Shown here: piece by piece, positions 6,998 to 15,233 of the stretch
Layout of the letters: each line of letters begins with the position of its first letter
Numbering within the stretch: the first letter of the stretch is position 1
From: Acrocarpospora macrocephala
Lineage (GTDB): Bacteria; Actinomycetota; Actinomycetes; Streptosporangiales; Streptosporangiaceae
Assembly: GCF_009687865.1 (NCBI RefSeq)
Contig: NZ_BLAE01000042.1
Coordinates: 1 to 36,198, forward strand
DNA length: 36,198 bases
Reading direction: 5' to 3'
Notes under the pieces: model-generated
What the model saw: the letters and a program-made list of their open reading frames with translations, nothing else
Database searches by the model: none
What the model was told of the DNA's origin: nothing
Made by a program: the position numbers and the translations under genes

Positions 6998-7035
6998 GTC
7001 GAATTTCACCTCCTTTCATTTCGTCGGACGGCCGC

Positions 7036-7055
7036 CGCGGGCGGGATCGCCCGCG
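7036..7055 (-). terminator. Hairpin between the protease gene and precursor A1
   Basis: A perfect 8-bp GC stem (cgcgggcg 7036-7043 with cgcccgcg 7048-7055) and GGAT loop lie between the protease stop and the A1 ribosome binding site. It could mark a processing or pausing site that sets the precursor genes apart from the enzyme genes. Confidence 0.45.
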
Positions 7056-7061
7056 CGGAGT

Positions 7062-8735
7062 TCACGGCGCCAGGAGAAAACGCACGAGCCGGTCGATCAG
7101 CTCGGGTCCCTGTTCGCCGTAGGTCGGATCGTGGCCGCCGGTCGGCGGTTCCACGTAGTCGAGTTCGCGGCCCGCCCGCAGCAGGCAGTCCCGCAGCAGC
7201 CGGGACTGGCCGACCGGGATCACCTCGTCGTTCCGGCCGTGGACGACCATCAGCCGGGCGGTGATGCGGGGCGCGAGCAGGGTCAGGTCGCGCGGGCCGA
7301 GCGCGTCGTCGATGACCTCGCGCCCGCCCAGCCGCTCGATCAGCGCCTGTACGGCGGGTGAACCCTCCTGGTAGAGGCTCGGCCCCGACACGAACGGCGC
7401 GACCGCGACGCAGCGGGACCACAGCCAGGGGTCGGCGGCGGCGGCCAGCAGGCCCAGGAAGGCGCCGTAGCTGGTGCCGTGCAGCATCAGCGTGCGACCT
7501 TCGGCGGCCAGCAGACGCCCGAGATGCCGGATGTCGTCGAGGTCAGGCCCGCCCCACGCGCCCTGCAGCGCCTGCTGATGCTCCTGGCCGTAGCCGGTGC
7601 TGCCCCGGTAGTTGGGGGCGACGACGGCGATCCCGGCCGCCGCCAGCCGCTGCGGGAGCGGGTCGAAGTTCAGCTGGGCCGCCGCCTCCGGGCCGCCGTG
7701 CAGGGAGATCACCAGGTGCCGGGCGCGCCGCCAGTCGCCGTACACGACCGCCTCGATCGGGCCCGCGGGCCCGGCGAACTCGTGGACCTCGGCGTCGGCC
7801 CAGTCGCCCTCGCCGTCGGCGGACAGCTCCCAGGAGCCGGTCGCGGGGTCGACGGTGGCGATGCCGCCGGGCTGGGCCGGCGCGGAGAACGGGAAGCGCA
7901 GGCCGCCCGGGCCCCAGGCGCTGACGTTGTGGATGATGCCGGGCGGCGTGGCGACGGGGCGGATCCGCTCCTCGCCGGGGGTGTAGACGACCAGATGCGA
8001 GCGGGTGCCGCGATCCACCCGGAGCGCGAAGTCCTCGCCCGCGGCGGCCATCGGCGCGACCAGGCCCTCGATCGTGTCCAGGACGCCGGGGAAGGCCGGC
8101 GGCTCGCCGGGGAGCGCGTGGCCGAGCCGTAATCGGCCGTCCACGGTTCCCGCCAGGAGCAGGCGCCGCCCGCTGAGCAGCAGGTGCTGGCCCGGAGACG
8201 TCCCGGCCATGGGCTGGAAGGATCCGGAGCGGAGATCCAGCTCGATCGGCGTGGGCGCGTCCCCGTGGTGGTGGGTGAGGCCGAGCAGGCAGGCGCCGAG
8301 CCGGTGCCCGCCGGTCACGACGCCGGGGAGCTCGGCCACCTTCTCCAGGTCCCCGTCCAGCACCCGCCAGATCGCCGTGTCCCCGTCGCCGGTGCGGGCG
8401 AAGGCCAGCGCCAGCTCCTGTCCGCCCGGGCTGGCGACCAGCCGTACCGCCGGGCTGGGGATGGTGACCAGCGGGCGTTCGCCGGACGGGGTCGCCAGCA
8501 CCAGCCGGTGGAACCCCGGGCCCGGCCGGGTCAGGACGACCCCGCCGTCCGGGCGGCAGAGCAGCTGGGTCCAGGTGCTCTCGCCCTGGCTAGTGGGGAG
8601 CGCCCGGCGCTCGGCCCCCGCCGGGGTGAAGCGCCACGACTCCACGTTCAGCCGGCCGTCGTCCCCGCCGGTCAGGCAGGCGGCGTGGCTCGCGTCCCCG
8701 GCGAAGGCGAAGCTGATGCGCGCGGTGGCGGCCAT
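7062..8735 (-). CDS. S9-family (prolyl-oligopeptidase-like) serine protease, candidate leader peptidase
   Basis: The 557-aa protein has an N-terminal beta-propeller-like part (about residues 1-320) and a C-terminal alpha/beta-hydrolase peptidase domain. Visible catalytic residues are Ser422 in GTSYG, Asp503 in GRNDEVIP and His535 in GGHDPTYG. HGGPEAA (346-352) and NYRGSTGYG (375-383) are typical S9 oxyanion/substrate segments. The ATG overlaps the lanKC stop (ATGA), with GGTGGGAG upstream. A longer frame reaching 8786 would sit inside lanKC and is not preferred. S9 enzymes serve as leader peptidases in some class III lanthipeptide clusters, such as the flavipeptin system. All three leaders share Pro12 and Arg19, either of which could be the cleavage residue. 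No signal peptide is seen, so it is cytosolic. Confidence 0.88.
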   Translation of the reverse strand: MAATARISFAFAGDASHAACLTGGDDGRLNVESWRFTPAGAERRALPTSQGESTWTQLLCRPDGGVVLTRPGPGFHRLVLATPSGERPLVTIPSPAVRLVASPGGQELALAFARTGDGDTAIWRVLDGDLEKVAELPGVVTGGHRLGACLLGLTHHHGDAPTPIELDLRSGSFQPMAGTSPGQHLLLSGRRLLLAGTVDGRLRLGHALPGEPPAFPGVLDTIEGLVAPMAAAGEDFALRVDRGTRSHLVVYTPGEERIRPVATPPGIIHNVSAWGPGGLRFPFSAPAQPGGIATVDPATGSWELSADGEGDWADAEVHEFAGPAGPIEAVVYGDWRRARHLVISLHGGPEAAAQLNFDPLPQRLAAAGIAVVAPNYRGSTGYGQEHQQALQGAWGGPDLDDIRHLGRLLAAEGRTLMLHGTSYGAFLGLLAAAADPWLWSRCVAVAPFVSGPSLYQEGSPAVQALIERLGGREVIDDALGPRDLTLLAPRITARLMVVHGRNDEVIPVGQSRLLRDCLLRAGRELDYVEPPTGGHDPTYGEQGPELIDRLVRFLLAP

Positions 8736-11419
8736 CACGGCGCTCCCACCGGCGTGCGGGCCAGCAGCTCGTCGAGCATCCACCACCGGGGCCCGCCGTG
8801 GCGGAGCCGGAGCAGGAACGCCACCGCGCCGCCCAGGCCGGTGTTGTAGCCAGGGGTGATCTCGGTGCCGGATTCGTCCGGAACCACCAGGAGGCCGTCG
8901 CGCAGGGTGTTCCTGGCGTACATGGCGGTCGCGAGACCGGCGGCCCAGTCGCGGTACCGCTCCTGGCCGGTGAAGTCGGCCAGGTCGAGCAGGTAGTCGC
9001 CGTCACCGGCCAGCCCGTGGCAGGCGCTCATGCCGCTGTGCCAGGCGCCCTGGCGCACCGCTTCCCCGGCCGCCTCGGCCAGGTCCAGGAACCGCTGCTC
9101 CCCGGTCACCGCCCACAGGCGGATCAGGAACGTGCCGACGCCGGAGGAGCCGCTGCACCAGTGCCGCATCCGGGTCCTGGCGTCGCCGCTCTCCTCGCCG
9201 GTGCGCCACCAGGCGGCCCCGCCTTCGACGTCCGCCTCGGCGATCAGGGTCTCGGCCGCGCGCAGGGCCGCCGCCCGGTAGTCGGCGCGGCCGGTGACCA
9301 GCGAGGCGTACAGCAGGAACGTGCCCGCGCCGGCCACGCCGTGGGCGAAGCCGTAGTGCACGAGCCCGGCCAGGTCGGAGTCGAACGTCGCCGGGATCGG
9401 CCAGACGGTGTGGCCGTCGGCGCGCTCCCGCGCGGAGTGCAGGACGCTGTCGGCGGCGGTGAGGAACCGGTCCCGCCATTCGGGTTCGCCGGTGGCCAGC
9501 CACAGGTGCGCCTGGAGCATGCCCGCGCCGGAGGCGCCGTGGCAGATGTCGTGGTTGGGCCACTCGACCGGGACCCGCCTGGCCATCTCGGCCGCCTGGG
9601 CGGCCATCTCGTCGTCGCCGAGGAAACGCGCGGCCTCGTGCAGCGCCCAGGCCGTGCCGGAGCGGCCGAAATACAGTCCGGGCAGCACAATGGGGGTATC
9701 GAAGAGCCGCTGCTGTACCCAGCCGGCGACGGCCGCGACGCCGTCGCGGAGCCGGTCGCCGCCGAGGGTGCGCGCGCTCTGGGTGAGCACCTGCAGGACC
9801 CCGCCCGCGCCGTGCTGCACATTGCACGGGTCGGCCTTCGAGCCGAAGTCCCCGGCGGGCCAGAGCCGGTGGGAGTCCAGGGCCATCGTGCCCAGGATGT
9901 GGTCGAGCCCGTCGGTGATGAGCCGGTCCGGCGCGACGGGCGGCGCGGGCTCGCCGGGGTGGCCGGGCGGCGCGGCCAGGAAGTCGCGGGCCTGGTCCAG
10001 GCTCCACCGCTCGTCGGGGTCGTCCTTCATCAGGCCCAGCACCAGCGGGGCGAGGCGCCGCAGGGCCGGCATGTCCGCGCCGAGCAGGCTGACGAACTCG
10101 GCGACCCGGTCCTGCTGGGGGCGGTCGGCGGGCTGGTCGGCGGGGAGCAGCGGGTCCACCGCGGTGATCAGATGGATGAGCGTCGCGCCCAGGCCGTACA
10201 GGTCCGACCGCTGCGAGGGCGAGCGGCCGAGCCGGGGCGCGGCCTCCTGCTCCGGCGCGCCGAACCCCGGCGTGTACGCCTTGACCACCAGCGACCCGAC
10301 GGGAACCGCGAGCTCCAGGTCGATCAGGCGCAGCGTGCCCTTCGGCGTGACCATCAGGTTGTTCGGGTTGAAGTCCCGCAGCACCAGGCCCTGCGCGTGC
10401 ACCCCCGCCATGATCTCCACGAGCTGGGCGGCCAGGTCCAGGGCCTCCTCCAGCGGCGCGCCCGCGCCCTGCCACATCCCCACCCGCTCCGACGTCCAGC
10501 CGCGCAGCGTGACGCCGGGCACGAGCTCCTGGGCCAGGAACATGTTGTCCTGGTAGGTCAGCAGGGCCACCTTGGCGGGCGTGCAGCCGAGCGGGGCGAG
10601 CCGGTCGAGCATGTCCGCCTCGTGGCGGAGCGTGTCCCGCGCGTCGGTTCCGGTCAGCAGGCCCATCACGTGCGGCCGGGCCTGCTTGAGGATGACCTCG
10701 GCGCCGGTGGTCTGGTCGACGGCCCGGTAGACGCCGCCCCGGTAGGAGTGCCTGATGGCCTCGCGCACCACGAAGCGGTCGCCGATCATGACCGCCGACG
10801 GCGTGCCGGGCGTGGGCTCGGGTTCCGGCAGCGGCGACTCGGCCCACGGCGGCGGGCTGTACCAGGCCTGCCGCTCGTCCTTGCGCCGCTCGCCGTCCGG
10901 GCTGACGAGCATCGACTCGTACGTGCCGTCGTTGGTGAGCACCGGCTTGGCGTTGAAGACGCCGAAGCGGTAGTGCACGAGGCTGCCGGGCCGCAGCCGC
11001 CGGTCGGAAAGGATCACCGGTCCCGGCAGGCCGTCGGTCACCCGGTCCAGCTCGGCCGCGAGGCGGCGGAACTGCTCGCCGTCGGCGGGGTAGGCGGTGA
11101 TGAACTTGCCGCCGCTGCCCCGGTCGATGTTGCTGGAGATCAGGTCGGCGAGCTGGTCCAGGCCCCGGGCGAACTTGAACATGCAGCCGTCCCTGACCAG
11201 GACCTCGGCGGCGCGGGCCAGCACGATCGGGGCCGACAGCTGGGTGGCCGACACGTGCAGCTTCCAGCCCTGCTCCAGCCGGATCTCCGCCGGCGGGGTC
11301 AGCATGCACCAGAAGTCGCCAGGCTCGACCTGCCACGCCTCGGTCGTCTCCCTGGCCAGCACAGACCTGGCGATATCCACCAGGAGCCGCGAGTCGGCTC
11401 CTCCCCCATCAGCACGCAC
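8735..11419 (-). CDS. lanKC: Class III/IV-type lanthipeptide synthetase (lyase-kinase-cyclase)
   Basis: The 894-aa trifunctional enzyme phosphorylates, eliminates and cyclises Ser/Thr and Cys of the three precursors. From the N-terminus: a phospho-Ser/Thr lyase-like domain (about 1-205; GWKLHVSAT at 51-59, FKFARG at 81-86, RGSGGKFITAYP at 100-111, close to LanKC enzymes); a kinase domain (213-485; Lys245, LRDFNPNN 347-354, IDLE 366-369, SDLYGLG 405-411); and a LanC-like cyclase (500-894) with HGAGG, LYFGRSG, CHGASG, HGVAGAG, WCSGSSG, CHGLAG and GLGG repeats. Cys755, Cys800 and His801 match the zinc ligands of NisC, which class III enzymes usually lack and class IV (LanL) keep. The GTG at 11419 is chosen because GGAGG lies about 8 bases upstream. 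A frame to 11503 is open but covers the repeat region. Confidence 0.92.
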   Translation of the reverse strand: MRADGGGADSRLLVDIARSVLARETTEAWQVEPGDFWCMLTPPAEIRLEQGWKLHVSATQLSAPIVLARAAEVLVRDGCMFKFARGLDQLADLISSNIDRGSGGKFITAYPADGEQFRRLAAELDRVTDGLPGPVILSDRRLRPGSLVHYRFGVFNAKPVLTNDGTYESMLVSPDGERRKDERQAWYSPPPWAESPLPEPEPTPGTPSAVMIGDRFVVREAIRHSYRGGVYRAVDQTTGAEVILKQARPHVMGLLTGTDARDTLRHEADMLDRLAPLGCTPAKVALLTYQDNMFLAQELVPGVTLRGWTSERVGMWQGAGAPLEEALDLAAQLVEIMAGVHAQGLVLRDFNPNNLMVTPKGTLRLIDLELAVPVGSLVVKAYTPGFGAPEQEAAPRLGRSPSQRSDLYGLGATLIHLITAVDPLLPADQPADRPQQDRVAEFVSLLGADMPALRRLAPLVLGLMKDDPDERWSLDQARDFLAAPPGHPGEPAPPVAPDRLITDGLDHILGTMALDSHRLWPAGDFGSKADPCNVQHGAGGVLQVLTQSARTLGGDRLRDGVAAVAGWVQQRLFDTPIVLPGLYFGRSGTAWALHEAARFLGDDEMAAQAAEMARRVPVEWPNHDICHGASGAGMLQAHLWLATGEPEWRDRFLTAADSVLHSARERADGHTVWPIPATFDSDLAGLVHYGFAHGVAGAGTFLLYASLVTGRADYRAAALRAAETLIAEADVEGGAAWWRTGEESGDARTRMRHWCSGSSGVGTFLIRLWAVTGEQRFLDLAEAAGEAVRQGAWHSGMSACHGLAGDGDYLLDLADFTGQERYRDWAAGLATAMYARNTLRDGLLVVPDESGTEITPGYNTGLGGAVAFLLRLRHGGPRWWMLDELLARTPVGAP

Positions 11420-11459
11420 GTGATCGTCCTCCAACGCCCCCGGCCGAAGCATCTCTTCG

Positions 11460-11506
11460 GTTCCGTGATGTACGGCGTTCCATGGAGTTCCGTGACGTTC
11501 CACGAC
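11460..11506 (-). promoter_or_regulatory. Helically phased GTTCC repeats upstream of lanKC
   Basis: GTTCC occurs at 11460, 11477, 11487 and 11497; the last three are 10 bp apart in the form GTTCCRYGRN. On the minus strand these read GGAAC, which resembles the -35 element of many ECF sigma factors. They lie 40-90 bp upstream of the likely lanKC start, where an operon promoter or activator site is expected. Function is inferred. Confidence 0.4.
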
Positions 11507-11615
11507 CGGCCACGCCGCCGGAGATCAGGCTGGCGGGCAGGCGGGTGCGGATACGTGTGCGCGCAGGTCAGGACGGAGGCCGCCGCCACGCAGCAGCCGT
11601 TACCATATCGTGATA

Positions 11616-13634
11616 TTAGAGCAGCTTGGCCGGGGTGATGGGCAGGTCGCGGACGCGCCGGCCGGTCGCGTGGTAGACGGCGTTGGCGACCGCGGCGGCG
11701 GTGCCGACGATGCCGATCTCGCCGATGCCCTTGGTGCCCATCGGGTTCAGCTCGCCGTCGGCCTCGTCGAACCAGACGGCCTCGACGTGCTCGATGTCGG
11801 CGTTGACCGGCAGGTGGTACTGGGCCAGGTCGTGGTTGGTGAAGCCGCCGAACTCCAGGTCGACGACGCTCTGCTCCATCAGCGCCATGCCGATCCCCAT
11901 GATCATGCCGCCGACGAACTGGGATCTGGCCAGCGTCGCGTCCACGATGCGCCCGGCGGCGAACACGCCGAGCATCCTGGACACCCGCACTTCGCCTGTG
12001 TCGGCGTCCACGCGCACCTCGGCGAACTGCGCCCCGAAGGCGTGCCTGGCCAGTTCGGCGTCGGCGTTGACGGCCTCGGTGGTGTCGGCGAAGCCCTGCT
12101 TGCCGTCGCGCAGCAGGTCCTGGCAGGCCATGGTGACGGCCGTGCCCCAGGAAGCCGTGCCCATGGAGCCGCCGGCGACCGGGGCGTATGGCAGGTCGCT
12201 GTCGCCGAGCTCGACGCGTACCAGGCCGGGGTCGACGTGGAGGGTGTCGGCGGCGATGCGGGTGAGCGCGGTACGGGAGCCGGTGCCGATGTCGGCGGCG
12301 GCGATGCGGACGACGAACCCGCCGTTCTCGACCGCGGCGCTGGCCTGGGAGGGGCGCCGCCTGGCCGGATAGGTGGAGGAGGCGACGCCGGTGCCGACCA
12401 GCCAGCGCCCCCGGCGGCGGACCCCTGGGGCCGGGTCGCGGTCGCGCCAGCCGAACCGCTCCGCGCCCTCGCGCAGGCAGGCGACCAGGTTGCGGGAGCT
12501 GAACGGCAGGCCGCTGTCCGGTTCGGTGTCCGGATCGTTGCGTACGCGCAGCTCCACCGGGTCGACGCCGACGGCGACGGCCAGCTCGTCCATGGCCGAC
12601 TCCAGGGCGAACATGCCGGGGCACCCGCCGGGCGCCCGCATGATGGAAGGGGTGGCCGTGTCGAGCCGTACCAGGCGGTGGGCGGTGCGCAGCGCGGGCG
12701 CGGCGTACATGACGCGGGTCGCGGTGGCGGTCTGCTCGGCGAACTCCACCAGCGTGGAGCTCTGCTCGGCGACCTCGTGTTCGAGCGCGGCGATGCGGCC
12801 CGCGGCGTCGGCGCCGACCCGGATGCGCTGGATGGTCGGGGTGCGGTAGCCGGTGACGTCGAACATCTGCTGCCGGGTCAGCGCGACCTTGACCGGGCGG
12901 CCCGCCGCCCGCGCGGCGAGGGCGGCCAGGACGGAGTTCGGCCTGGGGCTGCCCTTGGACCCGAAACCGCCGCCCACGTGCCTGGACACCACCCGGACCC
13001 GCTCGCGGGGCAGGCCCAGCGCCTGGGCGATCATGTCCCGGCCGAGGGAGACGCCCTGGGAGGAGTCGTAGAGCGTCAGGTCGCCGTCGCCGTTCCACAG
13101 GGCGAGCGTGGCGTGCGGCTCCATCGGATTGTTGTGCATGGTCGGGGTCGTGTAGGTCACGTCGATGGTGACCTGCGCCCCCGCGAGACCCGCCGCCACG
13201 TCGCCCTTCTCGGTGTCGGTCGGGAAGTCGGGGTTGACCTTGTCCGGCTTGTACAGGCCGCGGTGGTCGGCGCGCAGCATCACGTCGTGGGCCTCGGGCT
13301 CGTACGCCACCCGGACCGCGCGGGCGGCGGCACGGGCGTCGTCGTAGCTGTCGGCCACGACGGCGGCGACGATCTGCCCCCGGTAGGCGACCTCCCGGCG
13401 CTGGAACAGCGCCAGCTCCGGCTCGGCGTCCGCGCCCAGCTCCGGCGGCTCCTCACAGGACAGCACGGCCAGCACCCCGGGCATCGCCAGGGCCGCCGAG
13501 GCGTCGACACCGGCGATACGGCCGCGGGCGATCTCAGCCTGGACCGGGTAGCAGTAGGCGACGCCCTCGACCGGATACTCGGCCGCGTAGGTGGCACGGC
13601 CGGTGACCTTGTCATGCCCCTCGACGCGATTCAC
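11616..13634 (-). CDS. Molybdenum hydroxylase large (Mo-cofactor) subunit
   Basis: The 672-aa xanthine dehydrogenase/aldehyde oxidase-family catalytic subunit contains VGGGFGSKG (Mo-cofactor binding), the MRAPGG segment and KGIGEIG near the C-terminus, holding the catalytic Glu. It is somewhat shorter than the E. coli PaoC-type subunit. The GTG start at 13634 overlaps the TGA of the FAD subunit (GTGA); the same open frame extends to 13805 but inside the FAD gene. The substrate (aldehyde or purine-like) is not predictable. It is followed by the lanthipeptide operon on the same strand after a 196-bp gap. An inverted repeat, atatc-gt-gatat (11605-11616), touches its stop. Confidence 0.9.
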   Translation of the reverse strand: MNRVEGHDKVTGRATYAAEYPVEGVAYCYPVQAEIARGRIAGVDASAALAMPGVLAVLSCEEPPELGADAEPELALFQRREVAYRGQIVAAVVADSYDDARAAARAVRVAYEPEAHDVMLRADHRGLYKPDKVNPDFPTDTEKGDVAAGLAGAQVTIDVTYTTPTMHNNPMEPHATLALWNGDGDLTLYDSSQGVSLGRDMIAQALGLPRERVRVVSRHVGGGFGSKGSPRPNSVLAALAARAAGRPVKVALTRQQMFDVTGYRTPTIQRIRVGADAAGRIAALEHEVAEQSSTLVEFAEQTATATRVMYAAPALRTAHRLVRLDTATPSIMRAPGGCPGMFALESAMDELAVAVGVDPVELRVRNDPDTEPDSGLPFSSRNLVACLREGAERFGWRDRDPAPGVRRRGRWLVGTGVASSTYPARRRPSQASAAVENGGFVVRIAAADIGTGSRTALTRIAADTLHVDPGLVRVELGDSDLPYAPVAGGSMGTASWGTAVTMACQDLLRDGKQGFADTTEAVNADAELARHAFGAQFAEVRVDADTGEVRVSRMLGVFAAGRIVDATLARSQFVGGMIMGIGMALMEQSVVDLEFGGFTNHDLAQYHLPVNADIEHVEAVWFDEADGELNPMGTKGIGEIGIVGTAAAVANAVYHATGRRVRDLPITPAKLL

Positions 13635-14602
13635 GGCGCCAGCTCCAGCAGGGTACGGACGATCAGGTTGCGCGCCAGCGGCACCTTGTACGCGTTCCGC
13701 GGCAGCGGCACGGCCTCCGCCATCTCGGCCTCGGCGGCCCGCACGAAGGCGTCCTCCCCCGCGCGGGAACCGCGCAGCGCCTGCTCGGCGTGGAACGCCC
13801 GCCACGGCACGTGCGCGACGCCGCCGAGCGCGATCCTGCAGTCGGCCACGGTCCCGTCCGCGCCGACGTCCAGGACGGCGGCGATGGACACCAGCGCGAA
13901 CGCGAACGAGGCGCGCTCGCGCACCTTGCGGTAGTGGGAGGCGCCGGGCGGCGGGGCGGGCAGGGCCACCGCGGTGATCAGCTCGCCCGGCTCCAGCCGG
14001 GTGTCACGGTGCGGCTCGTCGCCGGGCAGCCGGTGCAGCCCCGGCATCGCCAGGACCCGGTCGCCGCCGGGCCCGGTGATGTGCACGCGGGCGTCCAGCG
14101 CGGCCAGGGCCACGGCCATGTCGGACGGATGCGTGGCCACGCACGCGCGGGAGTGGCCGAGCACGGCGAGGTTGGCGTGATCGCCGCCGATGGCCGGGCA
14201 GCCGGATCCCGGCTGCCTCTTGTTGCACGGCTTCGAGACATCCTGGAAGTACGGGCAGCGCGTGCGCTGCAGCAGGTTACCGGCGACGGTCGCCATGTTG
14301 CGCACCTGCCCGGACGCCCCCGCCAGCACCGCCCGCGCCAGCACCGGATAACGCTCGCGCACCAGCGGATGCGCCGCCAGCTCGCTGTTGCGCACCGCCG
14401 CGCCGATCCGCAGCCCGTCGCCGTCCGGCTCGACGCCCCCGAGCGGCAACCGGCTCACGTCCACCAGCGCGCCCGGCTCGGCCACGCCGAGCCGCATGAG
14501 GTCGACCAGGTTCGTCCCGCCGCCGAGATACATCGCGCCCGGCCGGAATCTCGCCACCGCGTCGGCCGGGTCGGCGGCCCTGGCGTACTCGAACGCCTTC
14601 AC
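13631..14602 (-). CDS. Molybdenum hydroxylase FAD subunit with extra Fe-S insertion
   Basis: The 323-aa subunit matches the CO-dehydrogenase-flavoprotein family: YLGGGTNLVDLM (FAD pyrophosphate contact) near the N-terminus and GQVRNMATVAGNLLQ (FAD contact). An insertion with four Cys (TRCPYFQD...PCNKR...GSGCPA, with a further Cys in SRACVATH) matches the [4Fe-4S] loop of the PaoB/YagS and 4-hydroxybenzoyl-CoA reductase types. The GTG at 14602 overlaps the stop of the 2Fe-2S gene (GTGA). It relays electrons between FAD/Fe-S and an acceptor in the heterotrimer. No Moco-insertion chaperone gene is adjacent. Confidence 0.9.
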   Translation of the reverse strand: MKAFEYARAADPADAVARFRPGAMYLGGGTNLVDLMRLGVAEPGALVDVSRLPLGGVEPDGDGLRIGAAVRNSELAAHPLVRERYPVLARAVLAGASGQVRNMATVAGNLLQRTRCPYFQDVSKPCNKRQPGSGCPAIGGDHANLAVLGHSRACVATHPSDMAVALAALDARVHITGPGGDRVLAMPGLHRLPGDEPHRDTRLEPGELITAVALPAPPPGASHYRKVRERASFAFALVSIAAVLDVGADGTVADCRIALGGVAHVPWRAFHAEQALRGSRAGEDAFVRAAEAEMAEAVPLPRNAYKVPLARNLIVRTLLELAP

Positions 14603-15087
14603 GCGCCCACCTCCGCTATCGCGGTCACGATGTTCGGATAGGCGCCGCACCGGCACAGGTTGCCGCTCATCCGCTCCCGGATCTCCTCGGCCGTCAGCTC
14701 CGGCTCCCCCGCGAGCTCCTCGGTGACGGCGCTCGGCCCGCCCTCGGCCAGCATCCCGACGGCCGAGCAGAGCTGGCCCGGTGTGCAGTAGCCACACTGG
14801 AAGGCGTCGTGCTCGATGAAGGCCGCCTGCAGCGGATGCAACCGCTCACCACTGGCCAGCCCCTCGACGGTGGTGATCTCCGCGCCTTCCTGAGCGACCG
14901 CCAAGGCCAGGCAGGCCAGGACCCGCCGCCCGTCGATCAGCACCGTGCAGGCGCCGCACTGGCCGTGATCGCAGCCCTTCTTCGAGCCGGTCAGCCCCAG
15001 CCGCTCGCGCAGCAGGTCGAGCAACGAGACACGCGGGTCCACGTCGACCGGCCGCCGTACGCCGTTCACCTGCAGGGTGATCTCCAT
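14599..15087 (-). CDS. Molybdenum hydroxylase [2Fe-2S] subunit
   Basis: The 162-aa small subunit has an N-terminal plant-ferredoxin-type cluster (CDHGQCGACTVLIDG with a fourth Cys at VLAC) and a C-terminal [2Fe-2S]-binding helical domain (CGYCTPGQ and CRCGAY). It has no Tat signal, unlike E. coli PaoA, so the complex is probably cytosolic. It is the first gene of the three-gene operon. Upstream, at 15088-15233, no gene is called. Confidence 0.92.
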   Translation of the reverse strand: MEITLQVNGVRRPVDVDPRVSLLDLLRERLGLTGSKKGCDHGQCGACTVLIDGRRVLACLALAVAQEGAEITTVEGLASGERLHPLQAAFIEHDAFQCGYCTPGQLCSAVGMLAEGGPSAVTEELAGEPELTAEEIRERMSGNLCRCGAYPNIVTAIAEVGA

Positions 15088-15233
15088 GACGGCACGCCTA
15101 CCCGAGGCCCTGACACCCCAACCCGCCCACCGGCCACCCTGCCGAACCCTTTGTCAGATCTTCGCCCAGCCCGCCCTCTGGGGCCGGACGATCGACGACG
15201 AACGCTACGCCGTCATCGCCACCGTCTGATCAC

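Noticed and set aside
6798-7019. Minus-strand 73-codon frame starting at the ATG before the A1 SD
   Set aside because: It is in another frame from A1, its start lies within the SD region, and the product shows no similarity to A2 or A3.
6471-7361. Plus-strand frame across the precursor region
   Set aside because: It spans three minus-strand genes with strong SDs and conserved leaders, and its product has no recognisable features.
11420-11503. Extended N-terminus of the synthetase from the GTG at 11503
   Set aside because: The extra 28 residues cover the GTTCC repeats and have no SD; the GTG at 11419 has GGAGG at proper distance.
8798-11638. Very long open frame on the plus strand opposite the synthetase gene
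   Set aside because: It is the antisense shadow of a high-GC gene; the product is Gly/Arg/His/Gln-rich low-complexity with no motif, while the minus-strand frame has all synthetase motifs.
15153-15229. Plus-strand string reading QIFAQPALWGRTIDDERYAVIATV then stop
   Set aside because: It looks like a gene tail by codon use, but is too short, has no start and matches no family I know; at most a remnant.
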